Shown here: piece after piece, positions 9,843 through 18,002 of the stretch
Position numbering within the stretch: the first letter of the stretch is position 1
Layout of the letters: every line of letters starts with the position of its first letter
NCBI GenBank assembly: GCA_947038565.1
Contig: CAMQWP010000012.1
Location: 1 to 56,024, forward strand
Reading direction: 5' to 3'
DNA: 56,024 nucleotides
DNA from: an uncultured Clostridia bacterium
GTDB taxonomy: Bacteria; Bacillota; Clostridia; Christensenellales; UBA3700
Notes under the pieces: generated by a model
Seen by the model: only the letters and a program-made list of their open reading frames with translations
What the model was told of the DNA's origin: nothing
The model's database searches: none
Position numbers and translations under genes: made by a program

Positions 9843-10151
9843 TTATGAAAATTTCATCCATTTAGGAACTAGTGTCAAGTCAGTCTCGACAATATCTACA
9901 GCAAAATCCCACTCCACATCACAGTAATACCATCCCAGAAACCTGTACCCCTCTTTAACTGGGTCAATTAATGGTTTCTTTACAATAGTATTTATATTTG
10001 TAGTGTGTATTACATTGTGTTCATACCCTTCAAATGTAACTTCGACTAAACTTACATCTTGATTTACCTCAGTGCAAGATGCAAAGATGGTCGTAAATGT
10101 AATCACTAAAATCAACACGCTAATCACTGTTAGTATTTTTTTTATTTTCAT
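9843..10151 (-). CDS. small lipoprotein with one InlB repeat
   Basis: 102 residues. Basic start MKIKK, hydrophobic core, then FASC, a lipobox, so it should be diacylated at Cys 26 and held on the outer face of the membrane. The mature part is little more than one InlB/Listeria-Bacteroides repeat (VTFEGYEHNVIHTTN ... GYRFLGWYYCDVEWDF). The ATG follows AGGAGG by six bases. It lies between the agr copies, downstream of the 381-residue secreted protein and probably in the same transcript. InlB repeats are binding or spacer modules; no specific role can be assigned. Confidence 0.78.
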   Translation of the reverse strand: MKIKKILTVISVLILVITFTTIFASCTEVNQDVSLVEVTFEGYEHNVIHTTNINTIVKKPLIDPVKEGYRFLGWYYCDVEWDFAVDIVETDLTLVPKWMKFS

Positions 10152-10221
10152 ATATCCTCCTAAATTGTTTATATTCTAAATCAATACACTTATATTCTAA
10201 ATAATTTATATATAAATCAAA

Positions 10222-11367
10222 TTACCTATTTATTGTTAAAGAGCCATCTAAATTAAAATTGACTAATGTATTAGACCAAAAGCCGTCTCTAAAGATACCA
10301 ATTGTTCTATCATTATTTATTACGATTTGATCTCTACTTAAATCAGATTTAAATATGAAAGAACTTGACTGGTATGATTGCGCTATATTATATTCATAAT
10401 ACTGTCCTGAGTTTTTAGTTGGGTTTAAATAATTAAATAAAACTTCACCATAGTTTTTAGACATATTACCATTATCCGTTATTTTGGGAGAACTAACTAA
10501 TGCAGAATATGATGTACTTATTGAACTAGATAATGACCCTCCTGACGAAGATATTGCACCTCCGGCACTTACAGAATAAGATACGGTACTCTCTGCCCCC
10601 TTCATCTTAGGAGCATAATTTCTTAATTCTAACGGTGCACCGTCTAGTGGTGCACATTTATAAACAAGTTTTTCACTTCTAAAATCTGTTTTATAAGAAT
10701 CTGGGATTATATACGACTCATTGACCATTGCAAAATACGATGCGTTAGTTGCATTACTTAATTCAAACACTGATCTCCATTCTGAAAAATCTCCATAATC
10801 TGTATTATCATACTCTAAAATCGCATCAACTTTACTCTCTCCTATAAGGTTCCAATTAGCATCTTTACTAAACTCTCCTTGTAATCTTGAACTAGAATTC
10901 GCATTATGTCCGTAAAAGTATTCACCAGAAAGAATTTGATTATAAATATTTGATAATTTAGTCAAAATTGTTTTTTCTGTTACACATGGATTTGCATAAA
11001 TACTGCCTGATTTAATAGACTTTCCATTTAGAAAACTATAAGTTGAAACCTCTACCAATTTGTAATTAACACTTTCTGTCTCCACGCCATTTTCATAAAT
11101 TTTAGTTTTTGAGATTGATTCACTAATATTATTATTCTCAAGCACATCTTTACTAATATTATAAATAAATTCAAAATCATCATCGTTATAGAGTCTTACA
11201 CCGCTATCACGATTATTCGTAAAATTTGTTACATTGTTAAGGCTATTTGTTGTTATCTCATTTGTATTATTAAAGCATAACCCAAATACCGCAAAACTTA
11301 AAGCTATTATTATTGATGCAAGTAATGCTATCACTACTTTATTTGCTATTTTCTTTGCGTTTGTCAT
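10222..11367 (-). CDS. secreted or membrane-anchored protein of unknown function
   Basis: 381 residues. An N-terminal basic stretch and hydrophobic segment (about residues 8-31) form a signal peptide or anchor; FGLCF does not make a convincing lipobox. The remainder is extracytoplasmic. Residues about 245-285 are extremely rich in Ser, Gly and Ala with alternating SVSAGG/SSSISTSYS, suggesting long beta-hairpins, followed by an aromatic C-terminal domain. The pattern recalls beta-rich secreted proteins, including some pore formers, but no family was recognised and a toxin role would be speculation. AGGAGA lies upstream of the ATG, and a consensus promoter lies at 11485-11513. It directly follows agrD copy 2. 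Confidence 0.8.
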   Translation of the reverse strand: MTNAKKIANKVVIALLASIIIALSFAVFGLCFNNTNEITTNSLNNVTNFTNNRDSGVRLYNDDDFEFIYNISKDVLENNNISESISKTKIYENGVETESVNYKLVEVSTYSFLNGKSIKSGSIYANPCVTEKTILTKLSNIYNQILSGEYFYGHNANSSSRLQGEFSKDANWNLIGESKVDAILEYDNTDYGDFSEWRSVFELSNATNASYFAMVNESYIIPDSYKTDFRSEKLVYKCAPLDGAPLELRNYAPKMKGAESTVSYSVSAGGAISSSGGSLSSSISTSYSALVSSPKITDNGNMSKNYGEVLFNYLNPTKNSGQYYEYNIAQSYQSSSFIFKSDLSRDQIVINNDRTIGIFRDGFWSNTLVNFNLDGSLTINR

Positions 11368-11484
11368 TTTTATTTTCTCCTATCTTAATATGGAAAGTAT
11401 TTTTTTCATACGCTAAGTCATTACTGACTATGGAGATAATGTATTAATGAACATGACTTATTATCAAATTGTTAATATAGCCAT

Positions 11485-11513
11485 ATTATACCATACATTA
11501 CCACTCTTTGCAA
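11485..11513 (-). promoter_or_regulatory. sigma-A promoter upstream of the 381-residue secreted protein
   Basis: Minus strand TTGCAA, 17 bases, TATAAT. Just upstream of the -35 is TACCAAATA in the opposite orientation (plus strand, from 11514), the same core as the paired repeats before agrB, so the gene may be under agr control (inference). Confidence 0.6.
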
Positions 11514-11579
11514 TACCAAATATTAAAGTCATTTTAACATAACTTACTTTTTAAAGTTATTATGTCTAATTAACTATGA

Positions 11580-11732
11580 TTAGTTCTTTGCATAAATAGT
11601 ACTACTTTTTTTCTTTTTCATGCTCACTGGCACTTTTGGTTGACAAAACCAACCCCAACAATTCTTTGTTGATTGATTACCAATACTTCTTGTCATTTTT
11701 AAAATAACATTAGTTGTTTTCTTCTTCTCCAT
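11580..11732 (-). CDS. agrD: AgrD-like autoinducing peptide precursor, copy 2
   Basis: 50 residues. Same start, ribosome site and first 38 residues as copy 1, including KNCWGWFCQPKVP, so the predicted signal is identical. After SerMet the tail becomes KKKKSSTIYAKN instead of KQEKK, because a short T-rich stretch differs in length. The overlapping agrB copy is frameshifted, but ribosomes can still start at this ATG. Confidence 0.83.
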   Translation of the reverse strand: MEKKKTTNVILKMTRSIGNQSTKNCWGWFCQPKVPVSMKKKKSSTIYAKN

Positions 11733-12326
11733 GACGACCTCCTTTGTATAAATTTATTTTATTTTTTATCAAACCAGCAATACAAGAAATGCATACTGCT
11801 GATATCGGATAAACAATTGAAAATGATATTATTGTATAATTATAATATCCAAGTATTGTGCTTATAACCAAGCATGTCGCAACAAATAATATGCTTAACA
11901 ATTTTCCTTTAGACATTTTTTTTTACTTAACTGATTATTTGGATGATCTATCGGTGCTACAATTGCAATTATTGGCAATACCAACAATAAGGCAAAATAA
12001 TTAATAATATCAATTGCTTTTATTGGAACGAAGTAAATCATCACTAAATAAAGAACAAGTACAAATATGAGAGTTACTACGCATCTGAAATGTGTATCCG
12101 CATGATAACCACCTGCAAGTTGGCGCAGTGTTAAAAAACATACTATAAATAATATAGTCTCAATATATTTTTGACACGCGAATCCTATTAATATTACAAC
12201 CAAAAGATTGATAATACTCGCAAAAACTATTTCAAAACAATATTCATATATTTCGATTTCCGAGTCATCAATTTTTTCTTTAGAAAAATAAAAATGCGTT
12301 ATCTTTTTCGATAGTTTACTAAGCAT
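11710..12326 (-). pseudogene. agrB: AgrB-like membrane protease, copy 2, frameshifted in a homopolymer
   Basis: The first 138 or so residues match copy 1, including LAGGYHADTHFRC, then the frame breaks after DHPNNQLSKKK. The rest of AgrB (GKLLSILFV to GGRHGEEENN) continues in the next frame to 11710. Copy 1 has AA-T8-C at this point and copy 2 has A-T9 on the plus strand, one base fewer. The break removes the last helices. It may be a true pseudogene, a slipped-strand switch, a transcriptional-slippage site or a base-calling error; the sequence alone cannot decide. Confidence 0.85.
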
Positions 12327-12379
12327 AATTGCCTCCTATCTTAAGATAACACATTTTAATCGTCTTTTTTTAGTTTTGT

Positions 12380-12411
12380 ATTATTTGGTAGTGTATTTGC
12401 ATTATTTGGTA
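12380..12411 (-). promoter_or_regulatory. paired direct repeats upstream of agrB copy 2
   Basis: Same TACCAAATAAT pair with 21-bp periodicity as at 9480-9511, placed between the agrC stop and agrB. Candidate binding site for the LytTR domain of AgrA. Confidence 0.45.
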
Positions 12412-12412
12412 A

Positions 12413-13561
12413 TTATTTTTCTAGCAATATACTGATTTGATAATTTTCCTCACTTATTTCCATATTAATAGAACCGTTATGTTTTTTCACAATCTCATCT
12501 ATTATGGCTGTTCCATATCCATGCTTTTGTTTATTCTTCTTTGATGTGCCAATTGTATTTAATGTCGCACGTTTACTATTTTTGACAATAATTTGATGTA
12601 AATTATTAATGTCATGTATATCTATCATTATTTGTTTCTCATTATTATCTATTCTTTGGCACTCCTCAATCGCATTATCGAGAATATTACCTAAAAGAAC
12701 GCAGATATCCATTACATTGTTAATTTTCTTGTCAGACAAAAATACTTTGCAAGACAGTTCAATGCCTTCATTTTTGATTTTATCAATCTTATTGTTTAAA
12801 AGTGCATCTAATGAGTTGTTGCCTGTATACACAACACTTCTAGCACTACTCACAACCAGTTCAACCTCCCTAAGTGCAATATTATGAGTTTCACCATAAC
12901 CCATTCCTTTTAATGCTGTAAGTTGGTTGTCTATATCGTGCATTTTCTTATTGTTAAACTTGTACTTCTCAACAAGTTCACCATACTGCTCAATCTCGTT
13001 CTCAAGCTGAATATTTACAAAGTCTTTTTTTACCATTTTTACAGCCTCTTCTTTATGTTTTTCGATTACATACATTAATATTATATTAGAAAAAATTATT
13101 GCAATCACACCACACATCATCATTATAGTTAATGGTCTGTTTTCAATTTCCATTGTAAATTGTCCTAATGATAATACTATAACTAATGTAGATATTGGAA
13201 TCAAAACAATTGATGAATATAAACTCTTAGATAACTTAGTTGTTTCCTTACTAAAAAATTTTCTAATAATTAGCACAATAAAAAAGACAAGTAGCTTAGA
13301 CCCCAACAATCCAAATATCATAATGAAAATATTGTCTCTTGCAACTTCAACAGTTATCCCTAACACTATAGATACTAATTGTCCCATTATCATTTCACAA
13401 CTAATAAATGCAGCACTGATTCCTATTGAACCGATTATTCTCTTGTACAATTTCATGCTATACAAAAATGAAAATACAAACTCGAATATGATATTATCTA
13501 TCATATTTACCCAGAAAAATGTGCTAAAATATCCGAATACTGCACCAACTAACACATACAT
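12413..13561 (-). CDS. agrC: AgrC-like sensor histidine kinase (reading frame lacks the first segment)
   Basis: 382 residues from the ATG at 13561: about five transmembrane helices (1-175), a coiled linker, a dimerisation segment KKMHDIDNQLTAL with the likely phosphoacceptor His near residue 210, then a GHKL ATPase domain with GNILDNAIEEC (N-box) and HGYGTAIIDEI (G-box). AgrC senses the processed peptide and phosphorylates AgrA. The ATG at 13561 has no good ribosome site. The natural start is probably 13686, overlapping the agrA stop, but a one-base shift in an A8 run separates it from this frame. Confidence 0.85.
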   Translation of the reverse strand: MYVLVGAVFGYFSTFFWVNMIDNIIFEFVFSFLYSMKLYKRIIGSIGISAAFISCEMIMGQLVSIVLGITVEVARDNIFIMIFGLLGSKLLVFFIVLIIRKFFSKETTKLSKSLYSSIVLIPISTLVIVLSLGQFTMEIENRPLTIMMMCGVIAIIFSNIILMYVIEKHKEEAVKMVKKDFVNIQLENEIEQYGELVEKYKFNNKKMHDIDNQLTALKGMGYGETHNIALREVELVVSSARSVVYTGNNSLDALLNNKIDKIKNEGIELSCKVFLSDKKINNVMDICVLLGNILDNAIEECQRIDNNEKQIMIDIHDINNLHQIIVKNSKRATLNTIGTSKKNKQKHGYGTAIIDEIVKKHNGSINMEISEENYQISILLEK

Positions 13562-13686
13562 TACACTACCGATTATAATGTATTTTTTTTAATTACTCTT
13601 TTTGCAATAATACTAAATAATAAGTTTAATATTATTATCTCGAATACTGTGCCTAAAAAATTGATTATAATTTGTTCAACACTCAT
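13562..13686 (-). pseudogene. 5' end of agrC, out of frame
   Basis: The ATG at 13686 overlaps the agrA stop (ATGA) and has GAGGAG upstream. It encodes MSVEQIINFLGTVFEIIILN and onward to AKRVIKK, a first transmembrane helix, then hits TAA after an A8 run (minus strand, near 13581-13588). With nine A instead of eight the frame continues as KKKYIIIGSVMYVLVG into the 382-residue kinase frame. So the complete sensor would have about 424 residues and is interrupted by one missing base. Confidence 0.75.
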
Positions 13687-14405
13687 ACTCTTCTCCTCAG
13701 CAAAAATTTATTATATTCATCAAGCAAATACATTCTATTTTTGCGACTTAGTGGTATGGATTGCTCATTATCAAGTTTTAAATTACTTAAGCCAATCTCA
13801 AAAATTTTGCTCATGTTTATTACATTACCCTGCTCAACTCTAATAAAATCATATGCTTTTAGGTTTTTTTCAATTTTAACAATTGTAATTCTTTCGTCTA
13901 TTAAATAACACCTATTTTTTAGATGAAGATAAATCTTTCCCTTACGCATCTCATAACAATATATATCCTTATATCTTAAAGTTAAGCATTTCCCCTCACT
14001 TTTTATGACACATTCTTTATTTGAAGTTTCCAAAAACTTAATCGACCTAGCAACTTCTTCATTGAACAATTTATCATCAATAGGCTTTGATAAATATTGG
14101 AAAGCTCCTAGCTTAAATGCCTTGTTTACGTAATTATCATGACTTGTCACAAATATTACTATTACATTCTCATCAATTTCACGAATTTTAGATACAATAT
14201 CAATACCATTATCATCACCAATTTCTATATCCATAAAAACGATATCCGGCTTACCTTCTTCATTATAGAACGACAAAAAGCTTGAGCCGTTGTTAAATTC
14301 AAACAGCTCAAACTTCTCTTTATCATTTTCAAAATAATCCATTATTCTAAGACTGATGTCATCAATCATGTATTTTTCATCATCGCATATTGCAATCTTT
14401 ATCAT
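13683..14405 (-). CDS. agrA: AgrA-like LytTR response regulator
   Basis: 240 residues. Receiver domain (1-120) with the acidic pair CDDE near residue 8, phosphoacceptor Asp in IVFMDIEIG near 58, conserved Thr/Ser in FVTSHD and Lys in LSKPID. LytTR DNA-binding domain (about 140-235). Partner kinase is the downstream agrC; stop and start overlap by four bases. A ribosome site GAGGTGGTG and a consensus promoter lie upstream, so agrA is the first gene of the unit. The order A-C-B-D differs from the staphylococcal B-D-C-A. Confidence 0.93.
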   Translation of the reverse strand: MIKIAICDDEKYMIDDISLRIMDYFENDKEKFELFEFNNGSSFLSFYNEEGKPDIVFMDIEIGDDNGIDIVSKIREIDENVIVIFVTSHDNYVNKAFKLGAFQYLSKPIDDKLFNEEVARSIKFLETSNKECVIKSEGKCLTLRYKDIYCYEMRKGKIYLHLKNRCYLIDERITIVKIEKNLKAYDFIRVEQGNVINMSKIFEIGLSNLKLDNEQSIPLSRKNRMYLLDEYNKFLLRRRV

Positions 14406-14458
14406 TATTCACCACCTCAAAAACTTATATTTGTAAATACAATATTTTATATGGTGTT

Positions 14459-14487
14459 ATTATAACATAAATTGAAATATAATGCAA
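14459..14487 (-). promoter_or_regulatory. sigma-A promoter of the agr unit
   Basis: Minus strand TTGCAT, 17 bases, TATAAT, with a leader of about 45 bases to the agrA ATG. Confidence 0.65.
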
Positions 14488-14544
14488 TATTTTAATATGC
14501 GTCTATAGACTAAATCACTGTAATGTTTTACTATGGATTTCAAT

Positions 14545-14600
14545 CAAATATTAGCACATTAAAAAAGCACCACAACATTAAGTAGTGACTAAGATAATTA
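14545..14600 (-). terminator. diverged copy of the GGTGCTTTTTT terminator element
   Basis: On the minus strand CACTAC, a short loop, GTGGTGC, then six T. It shares its flank (ATCAAATATTAGCACATTA on the plus strand) with the elements at 36495 and 52765. It lies downstream of the decayed BspA gene at 14654-14991 and before the agr promoter. Confidence 0.5.
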
Positions 14601-14653
14601 GCATGATTAAGTGTTTGAACAATATTTTTAATTATTCAAAACATCATCCATAG

Positions 14654-14991
14654 TCAAGGTTCTACCCCACGCAATATAATTTTCTCTGACCAATTCAAAC
14701 CCCAACCCGGCTTAGGATTAAGCGACTCAGAATATACAACCATCCTATTAGAATATTTAACATTATTCACACCTATATTTATTACTCTATTAGCAAGCCC
14801 TAGTTTTTCATAAAGTAATTGTCATAAAACGAATAATTCCTATACTTTCGACACCACTATGTAAAACTGCCACAACTAGCGAACATTTAGAAAACGCTTG
14901 CTCACCAATTTATTTTACACTTTCAGAAATTTCAATTATAGCTAGCTTTTTGCTTTTATTGTAGGTGTAACTTTCTATTATTTAATTTCAT
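14654..14991 (-). pseudogene. decayed BspA-like surface protein
   Basis: An AGGAGG and ATG (14991) start MKLNNRKLHLQ before a stop. Further on, in other frames, IGEQAFSKCSLVVAVLHSGV is an LRR_5 repeat, and YSESLNPKPGWGLNWSEK is the typical C-terminal end of BspA proteins, stopping at 14654. Several stops and shifts separate the pieces and most repeats are gone, so this is the collapsed start and end of a once larger gene. Confidence 0.65.
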
Positions 14992-15166
14992 ATATCCTCC
15001 TTTATATAATTTGTATTCTTACTTATATTTCGATTAACTATTTTGAATAATTCTATTAATTTTATTCAACTTAAAATTTGAGCTAATTAAATCATGCTCA
15101 GTATCTCTATAATGAATTTTATTGTATCTATTATACACATTCAGCCGATATTAATATATGGTGCAT

Positions 15167-15211
15167 GAAAAAAATCATAGCCACTCGAGTATTACTCGAA
15201 TAGCTATGATA
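15167..15211 (-). terminator. Rho-independent terminator after the maltodextrin operon
   Basis: Minus-strand hairpin ATCATAGC ... GCTATGAT with an inner ACTCGAG/CTCGAGT-like stem, followed by seven T. It lies just downstream of the MalK stop. Confidence 0.85.
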
Positions 15212-15247
15212 TATAAAGGGGAATTATGAGTTAATTAAATGGTCATT

Positions 15248-17134
15248 TTATAGATTACTATCTACCTGACCGATGTCATCAATTTCTTGATCTACAATAT
15301 CTTGATTTTTATTAGTATTATCATCAACAATATCAACCTTGCTATTTATTTCCTCGTTATCATCTATACGAGAGCTGGCTGCACCATCAATTATCGTGTC
15401 GTTATTATCTTCAGCTATTAATGTAACTGCTCCATTCTTTTTCTTGATGCGTTTAAAATAAAGTGGCATTGTTACATATATTGAATCATCTGTATTCACT
15501 AAGTATGATAATAACTTACCACTCTTTTGTAGTTTTACATTAAGAATCATTTTGTCGCCTAGCATATCGAAACTTTGAATAGTAGCACAAACACCGTCTT
15601 TCTTGTCTCTAACATCTGCATCAATAATATATGGGTGTTTGCCAACTTGAGAGAATACTCCTTCATGCAATACGCAATCCAAATATTTATCACTTGTAAG
15701 CTTATATAAAGTTTGTTTATCGTAAATGGAAATATCATCAGCGTTAATATATATACTAACATCTTGGATTTTATTCTCAAAATCCATAGTAGTCTTTGCT
15801 ATAAGTCTTTCACCTCCACACAATCCATATAACACTTTGTATGCAGAATGGTCGATTACTGCCGTGATAGTATAATCAAGCTTTAGACAATTGTCATCTT
15901 TTTCGAACTTTATTTTGTCAGGGTTAAAACCAACTAAAGTTTCGGTAGACAATTCTTGAACACTACGCTTAGATACACTATCTGGTAATTGATCAATTGC
16001 AACATTTAAATAGTTTACCAGTGGCACTCTAAATAATGACATACTGTCATCCTTAGAGAATAAATGCATTCTATCTATATTAAAGAACATTTCGATATTA
16101 TCATCTAAACGCACTTTAGTTTGTGCATCAAATGTAGCAATTGTGTAATCCTCTCTACCAGCGATATGGCAATATGTAAGTGTAGAGCTACCTAATTTTT
16201 CGATTATTTCTACGTCTACATTAATTGAATAATTTCTATCTCCATCTTCGTCAATATCCTCTGGTCGCATACCAAATATTACTTTTTGTCCGATATATTC
16301 TTCGCTTACTAATTGTCTACGCTTGTAATCTGGAACTAAGAAACGTTTGCCACCTTCGCCAAATTCGATATACAAACTGCCATCATCATCAATCAACATC
16401 ACTTCGAACAAGTTCATTTGAGGAGAACCTAAGAAAGTTGCAACGAATTCATTTACTGGATGCTCATAAAGGTTTGATGGTGTATCGACTTGTTGAATAA
16501 ATCCATCTTTCATAACAACTATACGAGTTCCCATTGTCATAGCTTCCGTTTGATCATGAGTAACATAAATAAAAGTCGTTTCCAACTTTCTATGTAATTT
16601 AGCGATCTCCGAACGCATTTGCACACGAAGCTTCGCATCTAAGTTAGATAGTGGCTCATCAAGCAAGAAAACTTTAGGATCTCTCACTATTGCCCTACCA
16701 AGTGCAACTCTTTGACGTTGACCACCCGACAGTGCTTTAGGCTTACGCTCTAGCAAATCAGTTATGCCCAGTATTTCCGCTGCTTCTTTTATTTTAGCGT
16801 CTATGATATCAGCCGGCACTTTTTTATTTAACAATCCAAACGACATATTTTCATACAGCGTCATATGTGGATAAAGTGCATAGTTTTGGAACACCATTGA
16901 TATGTCTCTATCCTTTGGCTCCGTCTCATTTACTAACTTATCGCCAATATATATATTGCCTGATGTAATGTCTTCTAATCCAGCTATCATTCTAAGAGTC
17001 GTTGATTTACCACAACCTGATGGACCAACAAATACCACAAACTCCTTGTCCTCTATTTCTAGATTGAAGTTATTTACAGCTTTTATTTTTCTATCATATA
17101 CTTTATAAATATTTTCTAAAATTACCTTTGCCAT
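15248..17134 (-). CDS. MalK/MsmK-type sugar ABC transporter ATPase with long C-terminal extension
   Basis: 628 residues; the family is usually about 370. Standard ATPase: Walker A GPSGCGKST, Q-loop FQNYALYPHMT, signature LSGGQRQR, Walker B FLLDEPLSNLD, THD switch, then a TOBE/MRD domain (MRPEDI near 290) ending near 370. After that come about 225 extra residues with two further TOBE-like stretches (YKVLYGLCGGERLIAKT, then DCVLHEGVFSQVGKHPYII) and an acidic Asp/Asn-rich tail. It powers the MalF/MalG permeases downstream of MalE. The start at 17134 is chosen because AGGAG lies seven bases upstream. The extension could be a regulatory or partner-binding part (inference). Confidence 0.93.
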   Translation of the reverse strand: MAKVILENIYKVYDRKIKAVNNFNLEIEDKEFVVFVGPSGCGKSTTLRMIAGLEDITSGNIYIGDKLVNETEPKDRDISMVFQNYALYPHMTLYENMSFGLLNKKVPADIIDAKIKEAAEILGITDLLERKPKALSGGQRQRVALGRAIVRDPKVFLLDEPLSNLDAKLRVQMRSEIAKLHRKLETTFIYVTHDQTEAMTMGTRIVVMKDGFIQQVDTPSNLYEHPVNEFVATFLGSPQMNLFEVMLIDDDGSLYIEFGEGGKRFLVPDYKRRQLVSEEYIGQKVIFGMRPEDIDEDGDRNYSINVDVEIIEKLGSSTLTYCHIAGREDYTIATFDAQTKVRLDDNIEMFFNIDRMHLFSKDDSMSLFRVPLVNYLNVAIDQLPDSVSKRSVQELSTETLVGFNPDKIKFEKDDNCLKLDYTITAVIDHSAYKVLYGLCGGERLIAKTTMDFENKIQDVSIYINADDISIYDKQTLYKLTSDKYLDCVLHEGVFSQVGKHPYIIDADVRDKKDGVCATIQSFDMLGDKMILNVKLQKSGKLLSYLVNTDDSIYVTMPLYFKRIKKKNGAVTLIAEDNNDTIIDGAASSRIDDNEEINSKVDIVDDNTNKNQDIVDQEIDDIGQVDSNL

Positions 17135-17144
17135 AATTATACTC

Positions 17145-18002
17145 CTATTCCTTAACTGCACCAGCAGTCATTCCGCTTATCATATACTTAATCAAGAAAA
17201 AGTATAAAATTACTATAGGTACTGCAATAAATACTGCACCTGCTGCAAATCGTGAAAATTCAGTTTCTCCCAAATTCATAAGACCTACAGCAACAGTGTA
17301 CATATCCTTCTCTTTAAGCAAAAGCTTTGGAAGAATAAAGTCACTCCACGGCCAAGTAAACGATGTCAACGCAGTGAAAACTATAATTGGTTTTGAAAGA
17401 GGTAGTGTAATAGTTCTAAACACTTTAGCATTGCTTGCACCATCTATTCTAGCCGCCTCGTAAATTGATGTCGGTATAGTGTCAAAAAATCCTTTTTGAA
17501 CTAGATACCCCATCGGCGCACCACAGCTATAAATCAATATTAAGCCCCAATGACTATTTACTAAATTGAATTGAGTCATTAAGATATACACTGCAGTCAT
17601 ACCCATAAACGATGGAAACATTCCTAATACTAATGTGGTTTTCATTAAAGGCTTTTTCGCCTTAAACTCAAATCTTGAAACAGTATATGCAGTAGCTATT
17701 ACTAATAATGTACTGAAAATACAAGACATTACAGAAATAAATAAAGTATTTAAGAACCATTTTGGATAATTATAACCTGAACTTGAAGTATCAGTAAACA
17801 AAGTTATAAAACTATCAAAACTGAACTCCGAAGGGAAAAAACCATCAAAAGAATATATACTACCAGACTTACTGAATGACGCTAGTATAAGCCACAAGCA
17901 CGGAAACAAGAATACAATTGAAACACCAATTAATATTGCATAAGTCAAACTAGTACTTGCCGCTCTTTTAAGTTTAACATTCTTACTATTTTTCTTAATC
18001 AT
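17145..18002 (-). CDS. malG: MalG-like maltodextrin ABC permease
   Basis: 285 residues, normal for MalG. Six transmembrane helices; the EAA loop EAARIDGASNAKVFRTITLP near 185-205 contacts the ATPase. It ends MISGMTAGAVKE, the typical MalG C-terminus. Its start overlaps the malF stop by four bases. With MalF it forms the membrane channel for maltose or maltodextrins. Confidence 0.94.
   Translation of the reverse strand: MIKKNSKNVKLKRAASTSLTYAILIGVSIVFLFPCLWLILASFSKSGSIYSFDGFFPSEFSFDSFITLFTDTSSSGYNYPKWFLNTLFISVMSCIFSTLLVIATAYTVSRFEFKAKKPLMKTTLVLGMFPSFMGMTAVYILMTQFNLVNSHWGLILIYSCGAPMGYLVQKGFFDTIPTSIYEAARIDGASNAKVFRTITLPLSKPIIVFTALTSFTWPWSDFILPKLLLKEKDMYTVAVGLMNLGETEFSRFAAGAVFIAVPIVILYFFLIKYMISGMTAGAVKE

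Larger units (their letters stand above)
11617..12700 (-). repeat. agr duplication, copy 2 (about 1.1 kb direct repeat)
   Basis: Partner of 8716-9800. This copy is joined to a near full-length agrC and to agrA, so it is probably the parental position. The intervening 1.8 kb contains two secreted-protein genes. Confidence 0.9.

Noticed and set aside
10222..11367. Assignment of the secreted protein as a pore-forming toxin
   Set aside because: Only a general beta-rich composition supports it; no family motif could be read.
15559..15780. 73-residue minus-strand frame inside malK
   Set aside because: Lies in another frame of a clearly conserved gene.
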